Source: Faeciplasma sp964650705 (lineage in GTDB: Bacteria; Bacillota; Clostridia; Oscillospirales; Ruminococcaceae). From it: a stretch of 64,000 nucleotides of DNA. Location of the stretch: NCBI GenBank assembly GCA_964650705.1, contig CAZYUJ010000002.1, positions 176,128 through 240,127 on the forward strand, read 5' to 3'. A program made the position numbers and the translations under genes. Below the pieces are notes generated by a model. The model was not told the DNA's origin, searched no databases, and saw only the letters and a list, made by a program, of their open reading frames with translations. Positions 1-7,427 of the stretch are shown piece after piece. The stretch's first letter is position 1. Every line of letters starts with the position of its first letter.

Positions 1-442
1 AGTTCTTTTCTTTGTGGAACTTGAGCATATCAGAGTAGTCCATCTTGTAAATATGGTCACCGGAAAGGATAACAACATATTCAGGATCATATCTGTCGAT
101 AAAGGAAAGGTTCTGATAGATAGCGTTAGCGGTTCCTTCATACCACTGAGCGCCGGAATTTGACTGATAAGGAGGCAAGATGTGGACACCGCCGTTGAAG
201 CGATCCAAGTTCCAAGCCTGACCGTTGCCGATGTAATCATTAAGTACCAAAGGCTGATACTGAGTGAGAACGCCGACTGTGTCGATACCGGAGTTTACAC
301 AGTTTGAAAGAGGGAAATCGATGATACGGTACTTACCGCCGTAGGGTACCGCGGGCTTAGCTACGTTTTGGGTCAAAGCATAAAGTCTCGAGCCCTGACC
401 GCCTGCGAGTAGCATTGCAACGCATTCTTTTTTGTTATACAT
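1..442 (-). CDS. glgC: Glucose-1-phosphate adenylyltransferase, N-terminal part (runs off window)
   Basis: ADP-glucose pyrophosphorylase makes ADP-glucose from glucose-1-phosphate and ATP, the committed step of bacterial glycogen synthesis, in the cytoplasm. The visible 147 residues begin MYNKKECVAMLLAGGQGSRL, which contains the nucleotide-binding glycine-rich loop of sugar nucleotidyltransferases, followed by KPAVPYGGKYRIIDFPLSN and, further on, LSGDHIYKMDY, all characteristic of GlgC. The start at 442 is preceded by an AAAGGAAG ribosome binding site. The 3' part lies beyond the left edge, so completeness and any glgD or glgA partner cannot be judged. A promoter and a long untranslated leader lie upstream. 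Confidence 0.96.
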   Translation of the reverse strand, partial: MYNKKECVAMLLAGGQGSRLYALTQNVAKPAVPYGGKYRIIDFPLSNCVNSGIDTVGVLTQYQPLVLNDYIGNGQAWNLDRFNGGVHILPPYQSNSGAQWYEGTANAIYQNLSFIDRYDPEYVVILSGDHIYKMDYSDMLKFHKEKN

Positions 443-647
443 AACTACTTCTTCCTTTCGGGTGTATTTAATTCCAAGTTATTCGGTTTTGGATTAAGGT
501 TTTTGCCGGGGTGATATTCACCAAAAGACAATACCGTCAAGCCCAGAATATAACTTAAACGATCGGTCTGATAAGTGCGAAAATGCTTCACACAAACCGG
601 GCGCAATCTAACAGATATATTCTAACAAATACAATATTATTTTGCAA
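443..647 (-). promoter_or_regulatory. glgC promoter and about 170-nt 5' leader
   Basis: On the minus strand TTGCAA (642-647) and TAGAAT (619-624) are 17 bp apart and form a sigma-A type promoter. The start codon is about 170 nt downstream of the expected transcription start. The leader contains short hairpins such as GGTG/CACC around 510-525 but matches no riboswitch class that I recognise. There is no gene in this interval. Confidence 0.6.
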
Positions 648-712
648 TATTTTTTAGACAATTTCTTCAAATTAGCACATTTACAACAACTATTTTTGTG
701 CAGTTTGACATA

Positions 713-2860
713 TCAAACTGTGGGTTCTCTTTCGATTTTTAATACTGCGAGCGTTAAGTCATCACGCTGTGCACAGTATAGAAGCTTTTTTGCACTTTCA
801 AAGATGTTTTGAGCAATCTCTTCACTCGATAAAGCGATCTGTTCACGAACCGTTTTTTCGATAAGCTGATACGGGATATCCTTAGCGCCGTCTGTAAGCA
901 TGACGATCGCCGTTACATCAGATGTTATATTGACTGAAACGTTTTTTGTGTTTATATCATGCAAAATACCGATTGGGTACCCGCCTGTTGAAATGTCACA
1001 TATCCCCTCACCTATCACATAGCTCTTATAGGAGCCCGCCTTGATGAACCTTAGCTCACCCGTATTCAAATCCGCAGCAAGCAGATCAAGTGTTGCAAAT
1101 GATTCATCGGTTCCGACAGATCTCATTGCCACAGATGCGACAGAAATTGCTGCCTCCTCCCCCATACCGCAAAGGAGCTGCCGCTTTAGCAATGATATGA
1201 GCAATGAGGAGCTGATGCCTGCGCTCTTTCCCGTGCCCATTCCGTCGGAAAGGATACAATATAGCTTATTTCCGAAGGTGAAATATTCAAAGGTATCGCC
1301 GCTATCGCTTCCGTCTGCGCTTTCCGTATATACGCCGCAGTCAAAACGATACAGAGGCTTCTTATGGAAGCTAAAACGCAAAAGACCGCCGAGTTCTGTG
1401 ACTTCGGGCAATGAGTAATCATAGTTCATCATATCGCCAATGATGAGGCAAAGCTTCGTTTCGCTTATTCTACGTCCTTTTTTTATATCGACATATATGC
1501 TGTTATCGTCGAATACATAGCACGCCGACGCATCGATCCGATTATCCGCAAGAAGAGATGACAGCTTATTTGTCATTTCATTATTGAGACTCCGTATCTT
1601 ATTTGATCGAACTGATATATCGGAGATGACGTTTGAAATTAGCTCGAGAGTTGATATCGCTTCTCCGAGCTTGACTTGTCTCGAAGCGGAAAGCTTTGAG
1701 ATATATTCGTTTCTGTGCTTTATGAGATCTATATGCTTTTCGACCTCTTTTCTCTTGGTGCATGAAGAAAGCGCTGTTTTAGGATCTGATGAATCGGCTT
1801 TATAGCAAAAGTTATGGTTTTGGCATCTCATGCAGATATCAGAATATACTGAATCAAGCGGAGCTATGGTTTTGCTCCCGGAAGAAGCATTTAATATCTT
1901 TTTCAGAAGCTCCGAAACAGACGATACGGCGTGTTTTTGAGAGTTGATATGTGATATAGCGAGATTTGAAGCACTATCAAAAACATTCGAGTGCGAAACA
2001 TGAGCAGAAACAAAAGCAAACGCTTTCATGTCTGTGAAAAGATATAGCGAACTTGATATTAAAGTGTCGATTACGAAACCGATCGCATTTATGTCAGAGC
2101 CTGAAAGCACGGCACATATGATAGCCGTTGCGACAGAGTATATCGGTATCTGAAGCTTTTTGCTTGTCCCCTTGTTTGCACAGATCAACGCTATCACGCA
2201 TACAAAAACCGTTGTTTGAAACAAAGAAGGATCATATAGCGATACACCGATAGAAGCCAATATCCCGACATAGCAAGCGCTGACCGCACCGAATGAATAT
2301 CCTATTGCCAAAACAGAATATATCCCTAATATCCTGCCTATATTTATATATATGAGATCGATGCTTGAAGCAAGAGTGATCGCCGCAACAAAGATGATCG
2401 GAGATATGTTGCTATCACTTGTTTTTGAGCAGGATAATGAAAGAACAAAAACAGTTGCACAAAAGATTATGGCGATCAGGTAATCGGTCAGCTCTGAAGA
2501 AAAAGCAATTAAAAACAACAGCGCACAAGCAAAATACGCAAACAGCGGATACAGCAAATGTGTAAAGCTTTTTTTCTTTACATTAAACCTTGAACGTACA
2601 AACCTCACAAGACATACTATCAACGAGGAAAACAGCGTTGCTAAAGAAAGAGCATCAATTCCGATGAGCACGCGCGATATAAACATTACAGCCACAAAAA
2701 CGATGCTTAGGTTCATCGGCAGGTACGCTGATATGACCGCTCCGAGCGGCGAAGAATAGCCAAGAACCGTCGAATTTGCCGTAAAAACAGCTAAAAGCGC
2801 AGTTAATAAATATTTCTGAACGCCGGCGTTATGAACAGCGAGTTTAAGTTTCTTCAGCAT
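713..2860 (-). CDS. spoIIE: Stage II sporulation protein E, serine phosphatase
   Basis: SpoIIE dephosphorylates the anti-anti-sigma factor SpoIIAA to activate sigma-F in the forespore, and it takes part in polar septation with FtsZ. The 715-residue protein has a polytopic N-terminal half (about 10 membrane segments, residues 15-310), a middle region with the clustered cysteines CMRC...FC typical of clostridial SpoIIE, and a C-terminal PP2C phosphatase domain (about 510-710) with the metal site SDGMGTGKSAG near residue 540 and LTDGAKD near 685. B. subtilis SpoIIE is somewhat longer (about 827). The ATG is preceded by AAAGGATG. It is transcribed alone, and its promoter has the wide spacing known from Spo0A-activated promoters. 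Confidence 0.96.
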   Translation of the reverse strand: MLKKLKLAVHNAGVQKYLLTALLAVFTANSTVLGYSSPLGAVISAYLPMNLSIVFVAVMFISRVLIGIDALSLATLFSSLIVCLVRFVRSRFNVKKKSFTHLLYPLFAYFACALLFLIAFSSELTDYLIAIIFCATVFVLSLSCSKTSDSNISPIIFVAAITLASSIDLIYINIGRILGIYSVLAIGYSFGAVSACYVGILASIGVSLYDPSLFQTTVFVCVIALICANKGTSKKLQIPIYSVATAIICAVLSGSDINAIGFVIDTLISSSLYLFTDMKAFAFVSAHVSHSNVFDSASNLAISHINSQKHAVSSVSELLKKILNASSGSKTIAPLDSVYSDICMRCQNHNFCYKADSSDPKTALSSCTKRKEVEKHIDLIKHRNEYISKLSASRQVKLGEAISTLELISNVISDISVRSNKIRSLNNEMTNKLSSLLADNRIDASACYVFDDNSIYVDIKKGRRISETKLCLIIGDMMNYDYSLPEVTELGGLLRFSFHKKPLYRFDCGVYTESADGSDSGDTFEYFTFGNKLYCILSDGMGTGKSAGISSSLLISLLKRQLLCGMGEEAAISVASVAMRSVGTDESFATLDLLAADLNTGELRFIKAGSYKSYVIGEGICDISTGGYPIGILHDINTKNVSVNITSDVTAIVMLTDGAKDIPYQLIEKTVREQIALSSEEIAQNIFESAKKLLYCAQRDDLTLAVLKIEREPTV

Positions 2861-2901
2861 TTAAATCATCCTTTTAAAAAATAATAATCATGGATGAGAT
2901 A

Positions 2902-2935
2902 ATTCTACTACAAGACGATGACGCAATTTGTCAAA
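2902..2935 (-). promoter_or_regulatory. spoIIE promoter with 21-bp spacer and Spo0A-box-like sequence
   Basis: On the minus strand TTGACA (2929-2934) and TAGAAT (2902-2907) are separated by 21 bp instead of 17. On the plus strand, TTTGTCAAA (2927-2935) overlaps the -35 and differs by one base from the Spo0A box TTTGTCGAA. B. subtilis spoIIE and spoIIG promoters are known to have 21-22 bp spacers and to need Spo0A~P. Direct Spo0A control here is an inference. Confidence 0.65.
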
Positions 2936-2976
2936 TATAAAAAGAAGCAGTGTAAAGTGGAACCACCTTACACTGC
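2935..2976 (-). terminator. Intrinsic terminator of the EIIC-like gene
   Basis: A nearly perfect 14-bp inverted repeat (2947-2960 with 2963-2976, one mismatch, loop of 2 nt) is followed on the minus strand by a T-rich tract. It lies 19 bp downstream of the stop codon of the EIIC-like gene and just upstream of the spoIIE promoter. Confidence 0.85.
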
Positions 2977-2994
2977 AGATGCGGTATTCATTAT

Positions 2995-4059
2995 TTATAC
3001 ACTCAATTTCATGTCTCCGGGTTTAATAAGACCGACCTTCCGCATAGCCTCAGCGATGCCCAGACATATGATCGCAGGTGCCACAAAATGCATTATGGCG
3101 ATCTCCAATATAGCGATAGCGGGCTCGACTCCTGCCTCGACCATTGAAGCGTATCCCATAAACTGTCCGACCAGACCCGCTGTGCCCATGCCCGATCCTG
3201 TTGCATTGTTGACCATTCCAAGCACTGCTGAACAAATCGGGCCCGTTATTGCGCTTGTGATGATCGGAGGGAGCCATATAAGCGGATGCTTGATTATATT
3301 CGGCATCTGAAGCATTGAAGTTCCGATTCCTTGTGAAATCAAGCCGCTGACTTTGTTCTCACGGTAGCTCATGACAGCGAAGCCAACCATCTGTGCACAA
3401 CAACCTGCGGCTGCGGCGCCTGCTGCGATTCCGCTAAGGCCAAGTGAAACGCCTATTGCGGCAGAGCTTATCGGCAAAGTGAGCGCCATGCCCATTAAAA
3501 CAGAAACGATAATACCCATTATGACAGGCTGCTGCTCAACGCCGTAATTGATAAGGCTTCCTATCCATTTCATGAACGAGGATATCGGAGGACTTAGGAG
3601 AATTCCGATGATCGAGCCGCTGATTATGGATACAAGAGGTGTCACGATGATATCGACCTTAGTCTTGCCAGAAACAAGAGTGCCGAGCTCGATAGCGACA
3701 TACGCCGCAATAAATGCGCCTAAAGGCTCACCGGGGCCCGTGAAAGTCATCGATCCTGATGTGAAGTTCGAAAGAGATATCTTTCCGGCGAATGCGCCGA
3801 CCATACCGCAGACAGCCGCTGAAACAGTCACCAGCGGGCTTGATTTATACTTGGCCGCAACTCCGACGCCGATTCCGGCACCTGTTAACGCTTTTGCATA
3901 TCCTGCAATCATTACAAGGTATGTACCGATGTCTCCGACGATCAGCTTTCCTATCTGTTCGACGATCGTTCCTATAATAAGGGTTGAGAACAGACCCAAC
4001 GCCATTCCTGAAAGTCCGTCAATAAACAAATGATTTAAATATGACTTAATTGCTTTCAT
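2995..4059 (-). CDS. PTS EIIC-like membrane protein (PF13303-type), orphan
   Basis: This is a 354-residue, very hydrophobic protein with about 9-10 membrane segments and many Gly-rich turns. It resembles the family annotated as PTS sugar transporter subunit IIC (PTS_EIIC_2). No EIIA or EIIB domain is fused and no PTS phosphocarrier gene lies nearby, so sugar phosphorylation by this protein alone is doubtful and the substrate is unknown. The ATG at 4059 has a GAGGAAGATC-type ribosome binding site. A promoter (4093-4122) and a terminator (2947-2976) bracket it as a single-gene unit. Confidence 0.75.
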   Translation of the reverse strand: MKAIKSYLNHLFIDGLSGMALGLFSTLIIGTIVEQIGKLIVGDIGTYLVMIAGYAKALTGAGIGVGVAAKYKSSPLVTVSAAVCGMVGAFAGKISLSNFTSGSMTFTGPGEPLGAFIAAYVAIELGTLVSGKTKVDIIVTPLVSIISGSIIGILLSPPISSFMKWIGSLINYGVEQQPVIMGIIVSVLMGMALTLPISSAAIGVSLGLSGIAAGAAAAGCCAQMVGFAVMSYRENKVSGLISQGIGTSMLQMPNIIKHPLIWLPPIITSAITGPICSAVLGMVNNATGSGMGTAGLVGQFMGYASMVEAGVEPAIAILEIAIMHFVAPAIICLGIAEAMRKVGLIKPGDMKLSV

Positions 4060-4092
4060 CAGATCTTCCTCCTAATAAAATAGATTAATACG

Positions 4093-4122
4093 ATTATATT
4101 CCCTTTTATTCGCACAAGTCAA
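4093..4122 (-). promoter_or_regulatory. Promoter of the EIIC-like gene
   Basis: On the minus strand TTGACT (4117-4122) and TATAAT (4093-4098) are 18 bp apart, about 35 bp upstream of the start codon. Confidence 0.7.
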
Positions 4123-4215
4123 GGTTTTGTGACACATTCTACGTTTTATAAAATCAGCGACTTGATCTGATAAATGTTTTCATCATTATCACCATAATTT
4201 TTTTGAAAATAGCTA

Positions 4216-4264
4216 TTGACAAATTGAAATCTATTTGATATTATAATTTTGAGAATGATTCCTA
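4216..4264 (+). promoter_or_regulatory. perR-rubrerythrin promoter with Per/Fur-box-like sequence
   Basis: TTGACA (4216-4221) and TATTAT (4239-4244) are 17 bp apart. TTATAATTTTGAGAA (4241-4255) matches the PerR box TTATAATnATTATAA at 11 of 14 defined positions, overlapping the -10 region. TGAGAATGATTCCTA (4250-4264) partly resembles a Fur box. This suggests autoregulation of the downstream regulator. Confidence 0.65.
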
Positions 4265-4285
4265 AAAAGCATAACGGAGGCTACA

Positions 4286-4660
4286 ATGACAAAACAAAAG
4301 CTACTTATCAAAAAGATAATCGAAGCAGCCGACGGTCATTTGACAGCTGAAGAGATATATCAGCTTGCTAAGGCAGAAATGCCTCACATAGCTCTTGGAA
4401 CTGTGTACAGAAACTTGGGTAAGCTGTGTGAATCGAACGAGATCGGACTTATAAGCGTCAGCGGTAAACCCGACAGATATGACAAATCATTGAATACTCA
4501 CGGGCATACGATATGCGATATCTGCGGGAAGATAACCGACTTCCCTGCTCCTGTTGCTCAGTTTAAGGAACAGCTTGAGCGGCATTTGGGCATTGATATA
4601 ACGGCATATGACGTGAGCGCACACTATGTTTGTGACGATTGTAAAAGCAAAGGTGAATAA
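4286..4660 (+). CDS. perR: Fur-family peroxide-stress regulator PerR
   Basis: A 124-residue Fur-family repressor. The winged helix covers residues 1-70 (recognition segment GTVYRNLGKL at 38-47). Two CxxC pairs (C77/C80 and C116/C119) form the structural zinc site. The five residues equivalent to the B. subtilis PerR regulatory metal ligands are all present by alignment: H18, D66, H72, H74 and D85. That, and the adjoining rubrerythrin gene, favour PerR over Fur or Zur. The N-terminus is about 18 residues shorter than in B. subtilis. The ATG is preceded by an AACGGAGG site. The gene probably shares a transcript with rubrerythrin 60 bp downstream and probably represses its own promoter until its metal-bound histidines are oxidised by peroxide. 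Confidence 0.9.
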   Translation: MTKQKLLIKKIIEAADGHLTAEEIYQLAKAEMPHIALGTVYRNLGKLCESNEIGLISVSGKPDRYDKSLNTHGHTICDICGKITDFPAPVAQFKEQLERHLGIDITAYDVSAHYVCDDCKSKGE

Positions 4661-4720
4661 TGATGCTTAATAAATGCATCATTTCATATAAAACAAATTA
4701 ATTTGATAGGAGAAGAAACT

Positions 4721-5254
4721 ATGGAACTTAAAGGCTCAAGAACAGAACAGAATTTGATGACTGCTTTCGCAGGTGAATCTCAGGCTAGAAACAAGTATAC
4801 TTACTTTGCATCCGTTGCAAAGAAGGAAGGCTATGAGCAGATCGCTGCTATCTTCCTCAACACAGCCGAAAACGAAAAGGAACACGCAAAGATGTGGTTC
4901 AAGGCTTTGGGCGAATTGGGCACAACTGCTGAAAACCTCGCTGCTGCAGCTGCAGGCGAAAACTATGAGTGGACAGATATGTATGACAAGTTTGCTAAGG
5001 AAGCTGAGGAAGAAGGCTTCACAAAGCTTGCTTATCAGTTCAGAGCTGTTGCCGCTATCGAAAAGGCTCACGAAGAAAGATACCGTGCACTTCTTAATAA
5101 CGTTGAAATGCAGAAGGTATTCGAAAAGGCTGATGAAACAATGTGGGAATGCCGCAACTGCGGTCACCTTGTAATGGGCAAGAAGGCTCCTGCTGTTTGC
5201 CCCGTTTGCGCTCATCCTCAGAGCTTCTTCGAAGTCAGAAAAGAAAACTATTAA
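4721..5254 (+). CDS. rbr: Rubrerythrin
   Basis: A 177-residue cytoplasmic peroxide reductase of anaerobes, which reduces H2O2 to water using a diiron site and a rubredoxin centre. The N-terminal four-helix domain (1-140) carries the carboxylate/His ligand motifs E52xxH55 and E114xxH117 with E19 and the Glu cluster near 94-98. The C-terminal rubredoxin-like domain has C144/C147 and C160/C163. An upstream in-frame TTG exists, but the ribosome binding site AGGAGA falls inside that extension, so the ATG at 4721 is chosen. The gene follows perR and ends at a strong terminator (5266-5300). Confidence 0.96.
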   Translation: MELKGSRTEQNLMTAFAGESQARNKYTYFASVAKKEGYEQIAAIFLNTAENEKEHAKMWFKALGELGTTAENLAAAAAGENYEWTDMYDKFAKEAEEEGFTKLAYQFRAVAAIEKAHEERYRALLNNVEMQKVFEKADETMWECRNCGHLVMGKKAPAVCPVCAHPQSFFEVRKENY

Positions 5255-5265
5255 TTAACATCGAT

Positions 5266-5300
5266 CGCCCATCGCATAAAAACGGTGGGCGAAACTTTTT
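5266..5300 (+). terminator. Rubrerythrin terminator
   Basis: A 9-bp stem (5266-5274 with 5283-5291, one G-T pair) and 8-nt loop are followed by AAACTTTTT. It ends only 5 bp before the ATG of the next gene. Confidence 0.85.
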
Positions 5301-5305
5301 GTGAT

Positions 5306-5614
5306 ATGAATACATTTGAAAGAATTTATGAAGTTGTGAAAATGATCCCCAAGGGCAAGGTTGCCTCATACGGGCAGGTGGCGATGATGGCAGGAAACCC
5401 GAGATGGTCGCGAGTTGTGGGATATGCTTTGCATGTAAATCCCGATCCCGGGGCTATCCCCTGCTACCGTGTTGTGACGAAAAACGGCGAGCTGTCAAAA
5501 GCATTTGCATTCGGCGGAATAAATCGCCAACGCGAGCTTTTGGAAGCTGAAGGCGTTGAGTTTGATGACGATGGACGCGTTGTGATGGAAAAGTTTGCGT
5601 GGCGGGGTGAGTGA
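5306..5614 (+). CDS. MGMT-family DNA-binding protein (alkyltransferase-like), PCYRV active-site variant
   Basis: A 102-residue protein that is only the C-terminal DNA-binding domain of O6-alkylguanine-DNA alkyltransferases: helix-turn-helix GKVASYGQVA (17-26), the RVVGYALHVNP segment and the active-site motif IPCYRVV (51-57). True alkyltransferases have PCHRV and alkyltransferase-like proteins usually have PWHRV. Here the cysteine C53 is kept but the following histidine is tyrosine, so repair activity is uncertain and it may be a lesion-recognition protein. The ATG at 5306 is chosen over an in-frame GTG at 5285 that lies inside the preceding terminator. The ribosome binding site is weak, and expression may depend on read-through from perR-rbr. 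Confidence 0.85.
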   Translation: MNTFERIYEVVKMIPKGKVASYGQVAMMAGNPRWSRVVGYALHVNPDPGAIPCYRVVTKNGELSKAFAFGGINRQRELLEAEGVEFDDDGRVVMEKFAWRGE

Positions 5615-5654
5615 AAATTAAAAGAGCTTCCTTTGATGAAGCTCTTTTAATTTT
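5614..5654. terminator. Bidirectional terminator between convergent genes
   Basis: A perfect 17-bp inverted repeat (5614-5630 with 5638-5654, loop of 7 nt) with A-rich and T-rich ends, starting at the stop codon of the MGMT-like gene and ending 1 bp before the stop codon of the convergent minus-strand gene. Confidence 0.93.
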
Positions 5655-5655
5655 A

Positions 5656-6399
5656 TTATCTATTCACGAATTCGTTTCTGTGAGAATCACTATTAAATTC
5701 TTTGTATACAATATCAGCATATTCAACAGCTTTATCATTCAAATGAGAATATCCACTTCCGCCCTTACATTTACCATACCACATATTTTCAGCAAAAGGT
5801 AGATTCTCATTTATAGCTTCTCCCGAGAAATATGACCCAGATCCGAAAAGTTTCCACCCTTCCTCAACATCACGCATGATAACTGTTGTACCACAATTCT
5901 TTTTGTATTCTGTTTCTGTTTTGAACTCATCCTCCGTTTCATTGCAAAGCATCTGAAATGTTTCTATTTTGATTTCACTTTCATTGTCGTTTGTAAGATA
6001 GAAAGCAAAGATTTTGTGCCCTGTAGAAACATAACCGAATTCATAGTAATAATCACCGATTTGCATATCTTGATAGTAATATCCAGTACAGTCTGCATAT
6101 CCATCATCAATTCCCATGTCCGTGGGCATACCGTATTCTTCGCATATCTCCTTCAAACGCACTTCAGCGGGTTCTAATGTACCGTCATCCGTAAATATAT
6201 CATCTTCTACTGAGTCGACTAAGGTGATTCCGTTATCAACGCAAGCCAATAATGTTAGCAAAGCCAAAACAGCGGCAACGGCAACGATTAATTTCTTCGA
6301 AAGCTTACTCGTAACCTTAATTTTATTTGAGGACATTGCCTCTTGAACAAAGCTTTCATCAATATCTGTTAAGGCTTTGATATATTCTAAATCTTTCAC
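5656..6399 (-). CDS. Probable membrane-anchored anti-sigma-type partner of the ECF sigma factor
   Basis: A 247-residue protein with a cytoplasmic N-terminus (1-33, including DIDESFVQEA, a motif style common in clostridial anti-sigma-like proteins), one membrane segment (about 36-53) and an extracellular domain with no family I recognise. The GTG start overlaps the sigma gene stop by 4 bp (GTGA) and has a GGAGGG site, so the two proteins are translationally coupled. Role by position: it would hold the sigma factor at the membrane until an unknown external signal acts. No zinc-binding anti-sigma motif (HxxxCxxC) is visible. Confidence 0.65.
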   Translation of the reverse strand: MKDLEYIKALTDIDESFVQEAMSSNKIKVTSKLSKKLIVAVAAVLALLTLLACVDNGITLVDSVEDDIFTDDGTLEPAEVRLKEICEEYGMPTDMGIDDGYADCTGYYYQDMQIGDYYYEFGYVSTGHKIFAFYLTNDNESEIKIETFQMLCNETEDEFKTETEYKKNCGTTVIMRDVEEGWKLFGSGSYFSGEAINENLPFAENMWYGKCKGGSGYSHLNDKAVEYADIVYKEFNSDSHRNEFVNR

Positions 6400-6956
6400 A
6401 GTGTGTAACCCTCCTTCAATAAATAATCCTTTAATTTCTTTCTTGTGCGACAGAGCGAGGTTCTGACCTTATTTGTTGTGACCGAAAGCTCGGCAGCGAT
6501 CTCATCATCGCTTTTAAAGAACCAATAGCGTTTTACGAAAATTATACGACTCTCTTTAGAGACAGTTTGCAAAAACCTGTTTATAGCTTCGGTCAATGCG
6601 CTTTGCTCGATCCTTTCCTCAACGTTTTCCTTCGAGGGGATCACCTCGGAAAATTCGTCGATTATGACGCTCGCCTTCCCTGCTCCTCGCTTTATGGCAG
6701 AAAGCGATTCAAGCTTATTAAGAGAAATGTTTCGCACGATCTTGCAGGCGTATGCCGTCAGATTTGTCGGTTCTTTCGGGGGGATCGTGTTCCAAAGCTG
6801 AACAAGAGTATCGGCAATGCACTCCTCGGCATCTGATATGTTTTCTAAAATATTATAGGAAATCACGTTCAGAAGCTTGCCGAGCTTTTGCTTTGTGTGT
6901 TCAATCGCCTGTTCGTCTCGGTTTAAAAACATCTCGACTATTTGAATATCGTCCAA
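6396..6956 (-). CDS. ECF-type RNA polymerase sigma factor
   Basis: A sigma-70 family protein of about 186 residues with only regions 2 and 4. Region 2 includes ISDAEECIADTLVQLWNTIP and the C-terminal region 4 helix-turn-helix includes KSDDEIAAELSVTTNKVRTS. It is upstream of and overlapping the anti-sigma-like gene. The first possible start, GTG at 6965, is fused to the AAAGGAG ribosome binding site, so the TTG at 6956, spaced 8 bp from it, is preferred. A 16-bp palindrome lies just upstream of the ribosome binding site. Target promoters are unknown. Confidence 0.88.
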   Translation of the reverse strand: MDDIQIVEMFLNRDEQAIEHTKQKLGKLLNVISYNILENISDAEECIADTLVQLWNTIPPKEPTNLTAYACKIVRNISLNKLESLSAIKRGAGKASVIIDEFSEVIPSKENVEERIEQSALTEAINRFLQTVSKESRIIFVKRYWFFKSDDEIAAELSVTTNKVRTSLCRTRKKLKDYLLKEGYTL

Positions 6957-6973
6957 ATCGCTCACTCCTTTCG

Positions 6974-6989
6974 TGAAAGATATCTTTCA
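6974..6989. promoter_or_regulatory. Perfect 16-bp palindrome upstream of the ECF sigma gene
   Basis: TGAAAGATATCTTTCA is an uninterrupted self-complementary 16-mer located in the 5' untranslated region 18 bp upstream of the preferred TTG start. It could be an operator or a small mRNA hairpin next to the ribosome binding site. Confidence 0.45.
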
Positions 6990-7030
6990 TCCATAATAAC
7001 AGATCTTGCACGGAAAATGTTACACAAAAT

Positions 7031-7062
7031 GAAAAAACGGATGTGATCTCTCACATCCGTTT
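7031..7062 (-). terminator. Terminator of the DUF1622 gene
   Basis: A 12-bp perfect stem (7035-7046 with 7051-7062) and 4-nt loop are followed by T6 on the minus strand, 7 bp beyond the stop codon. Confidence 0.92.
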
Positions 7063-7068
7063 CGGTTA

Positions 7069-7401
7069 TCAGTTTTCGTGTTTTTCTTTTTTCATTTCAA
7101 AATGAATGAGAACACTGAGCAAAGCTCTCAAAAGAATTACTGCACCCAGTATATAAAGCTCTTCCATATCTCTTACGAGAACGGTTTTAAGTATCTCAGA
7201 TGCCATTTTGAATTCAAGACCCGTTGCAAGTCCGTTTGCAAGGTTGAACTTAAGGTCGAGATGCTTTTTCATGAAAGCATTCTGGATATATTCCCAAAAC
7301 GACTTTATGGCTGTCCATGTGACAACGAATATGCCCATTATTTCTAATGCAGAAATAATATAAGGAAGTCCTGTTTCGATAATCGTGTGCAATACATTCA
7401 T
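7069..7401 (-). CDS. DUF1622 family small membrane protein
   Basis: A 110-residue protein with three hydrophobic segments (about 10-35, 50-70 and 78-100) and a charged C-terminal tail KKEKHEN. Length, the LKFNLANGLATGLEFKMASE segment and the topology fit the DUF1622 (PF07784) family of conserved membrane proteins of unknown function. The ATG follows a GGAGATAATTAA site. It lies 26 bp downstream of kdgK on the same strand, so it is probably co-transcribed with kdgK-eda, although no functional link to uronate metabolism is known. Confidence 0.8.
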   Translation of the reverse strand: MNVLHTIIETGLPYIISALEIMGIFVVTWTAIKSFWEYIQNAFMKKHLDLKFNLANGLATGLEFKMASEILKTVLVRDMEELYILGAVILLRALLSVLIHFEMKKEKHEN

Positions 7402-7427
7402 TTAATTATCTCCGAAAATAGAAATAG

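Noticed and set aside
3548..4033. 161-codon plus-strand frame opposite the EIIC-like gene
   Set aside because: Pro/Ile-rich reversed reading of membrane codons, no ribosome binding site.
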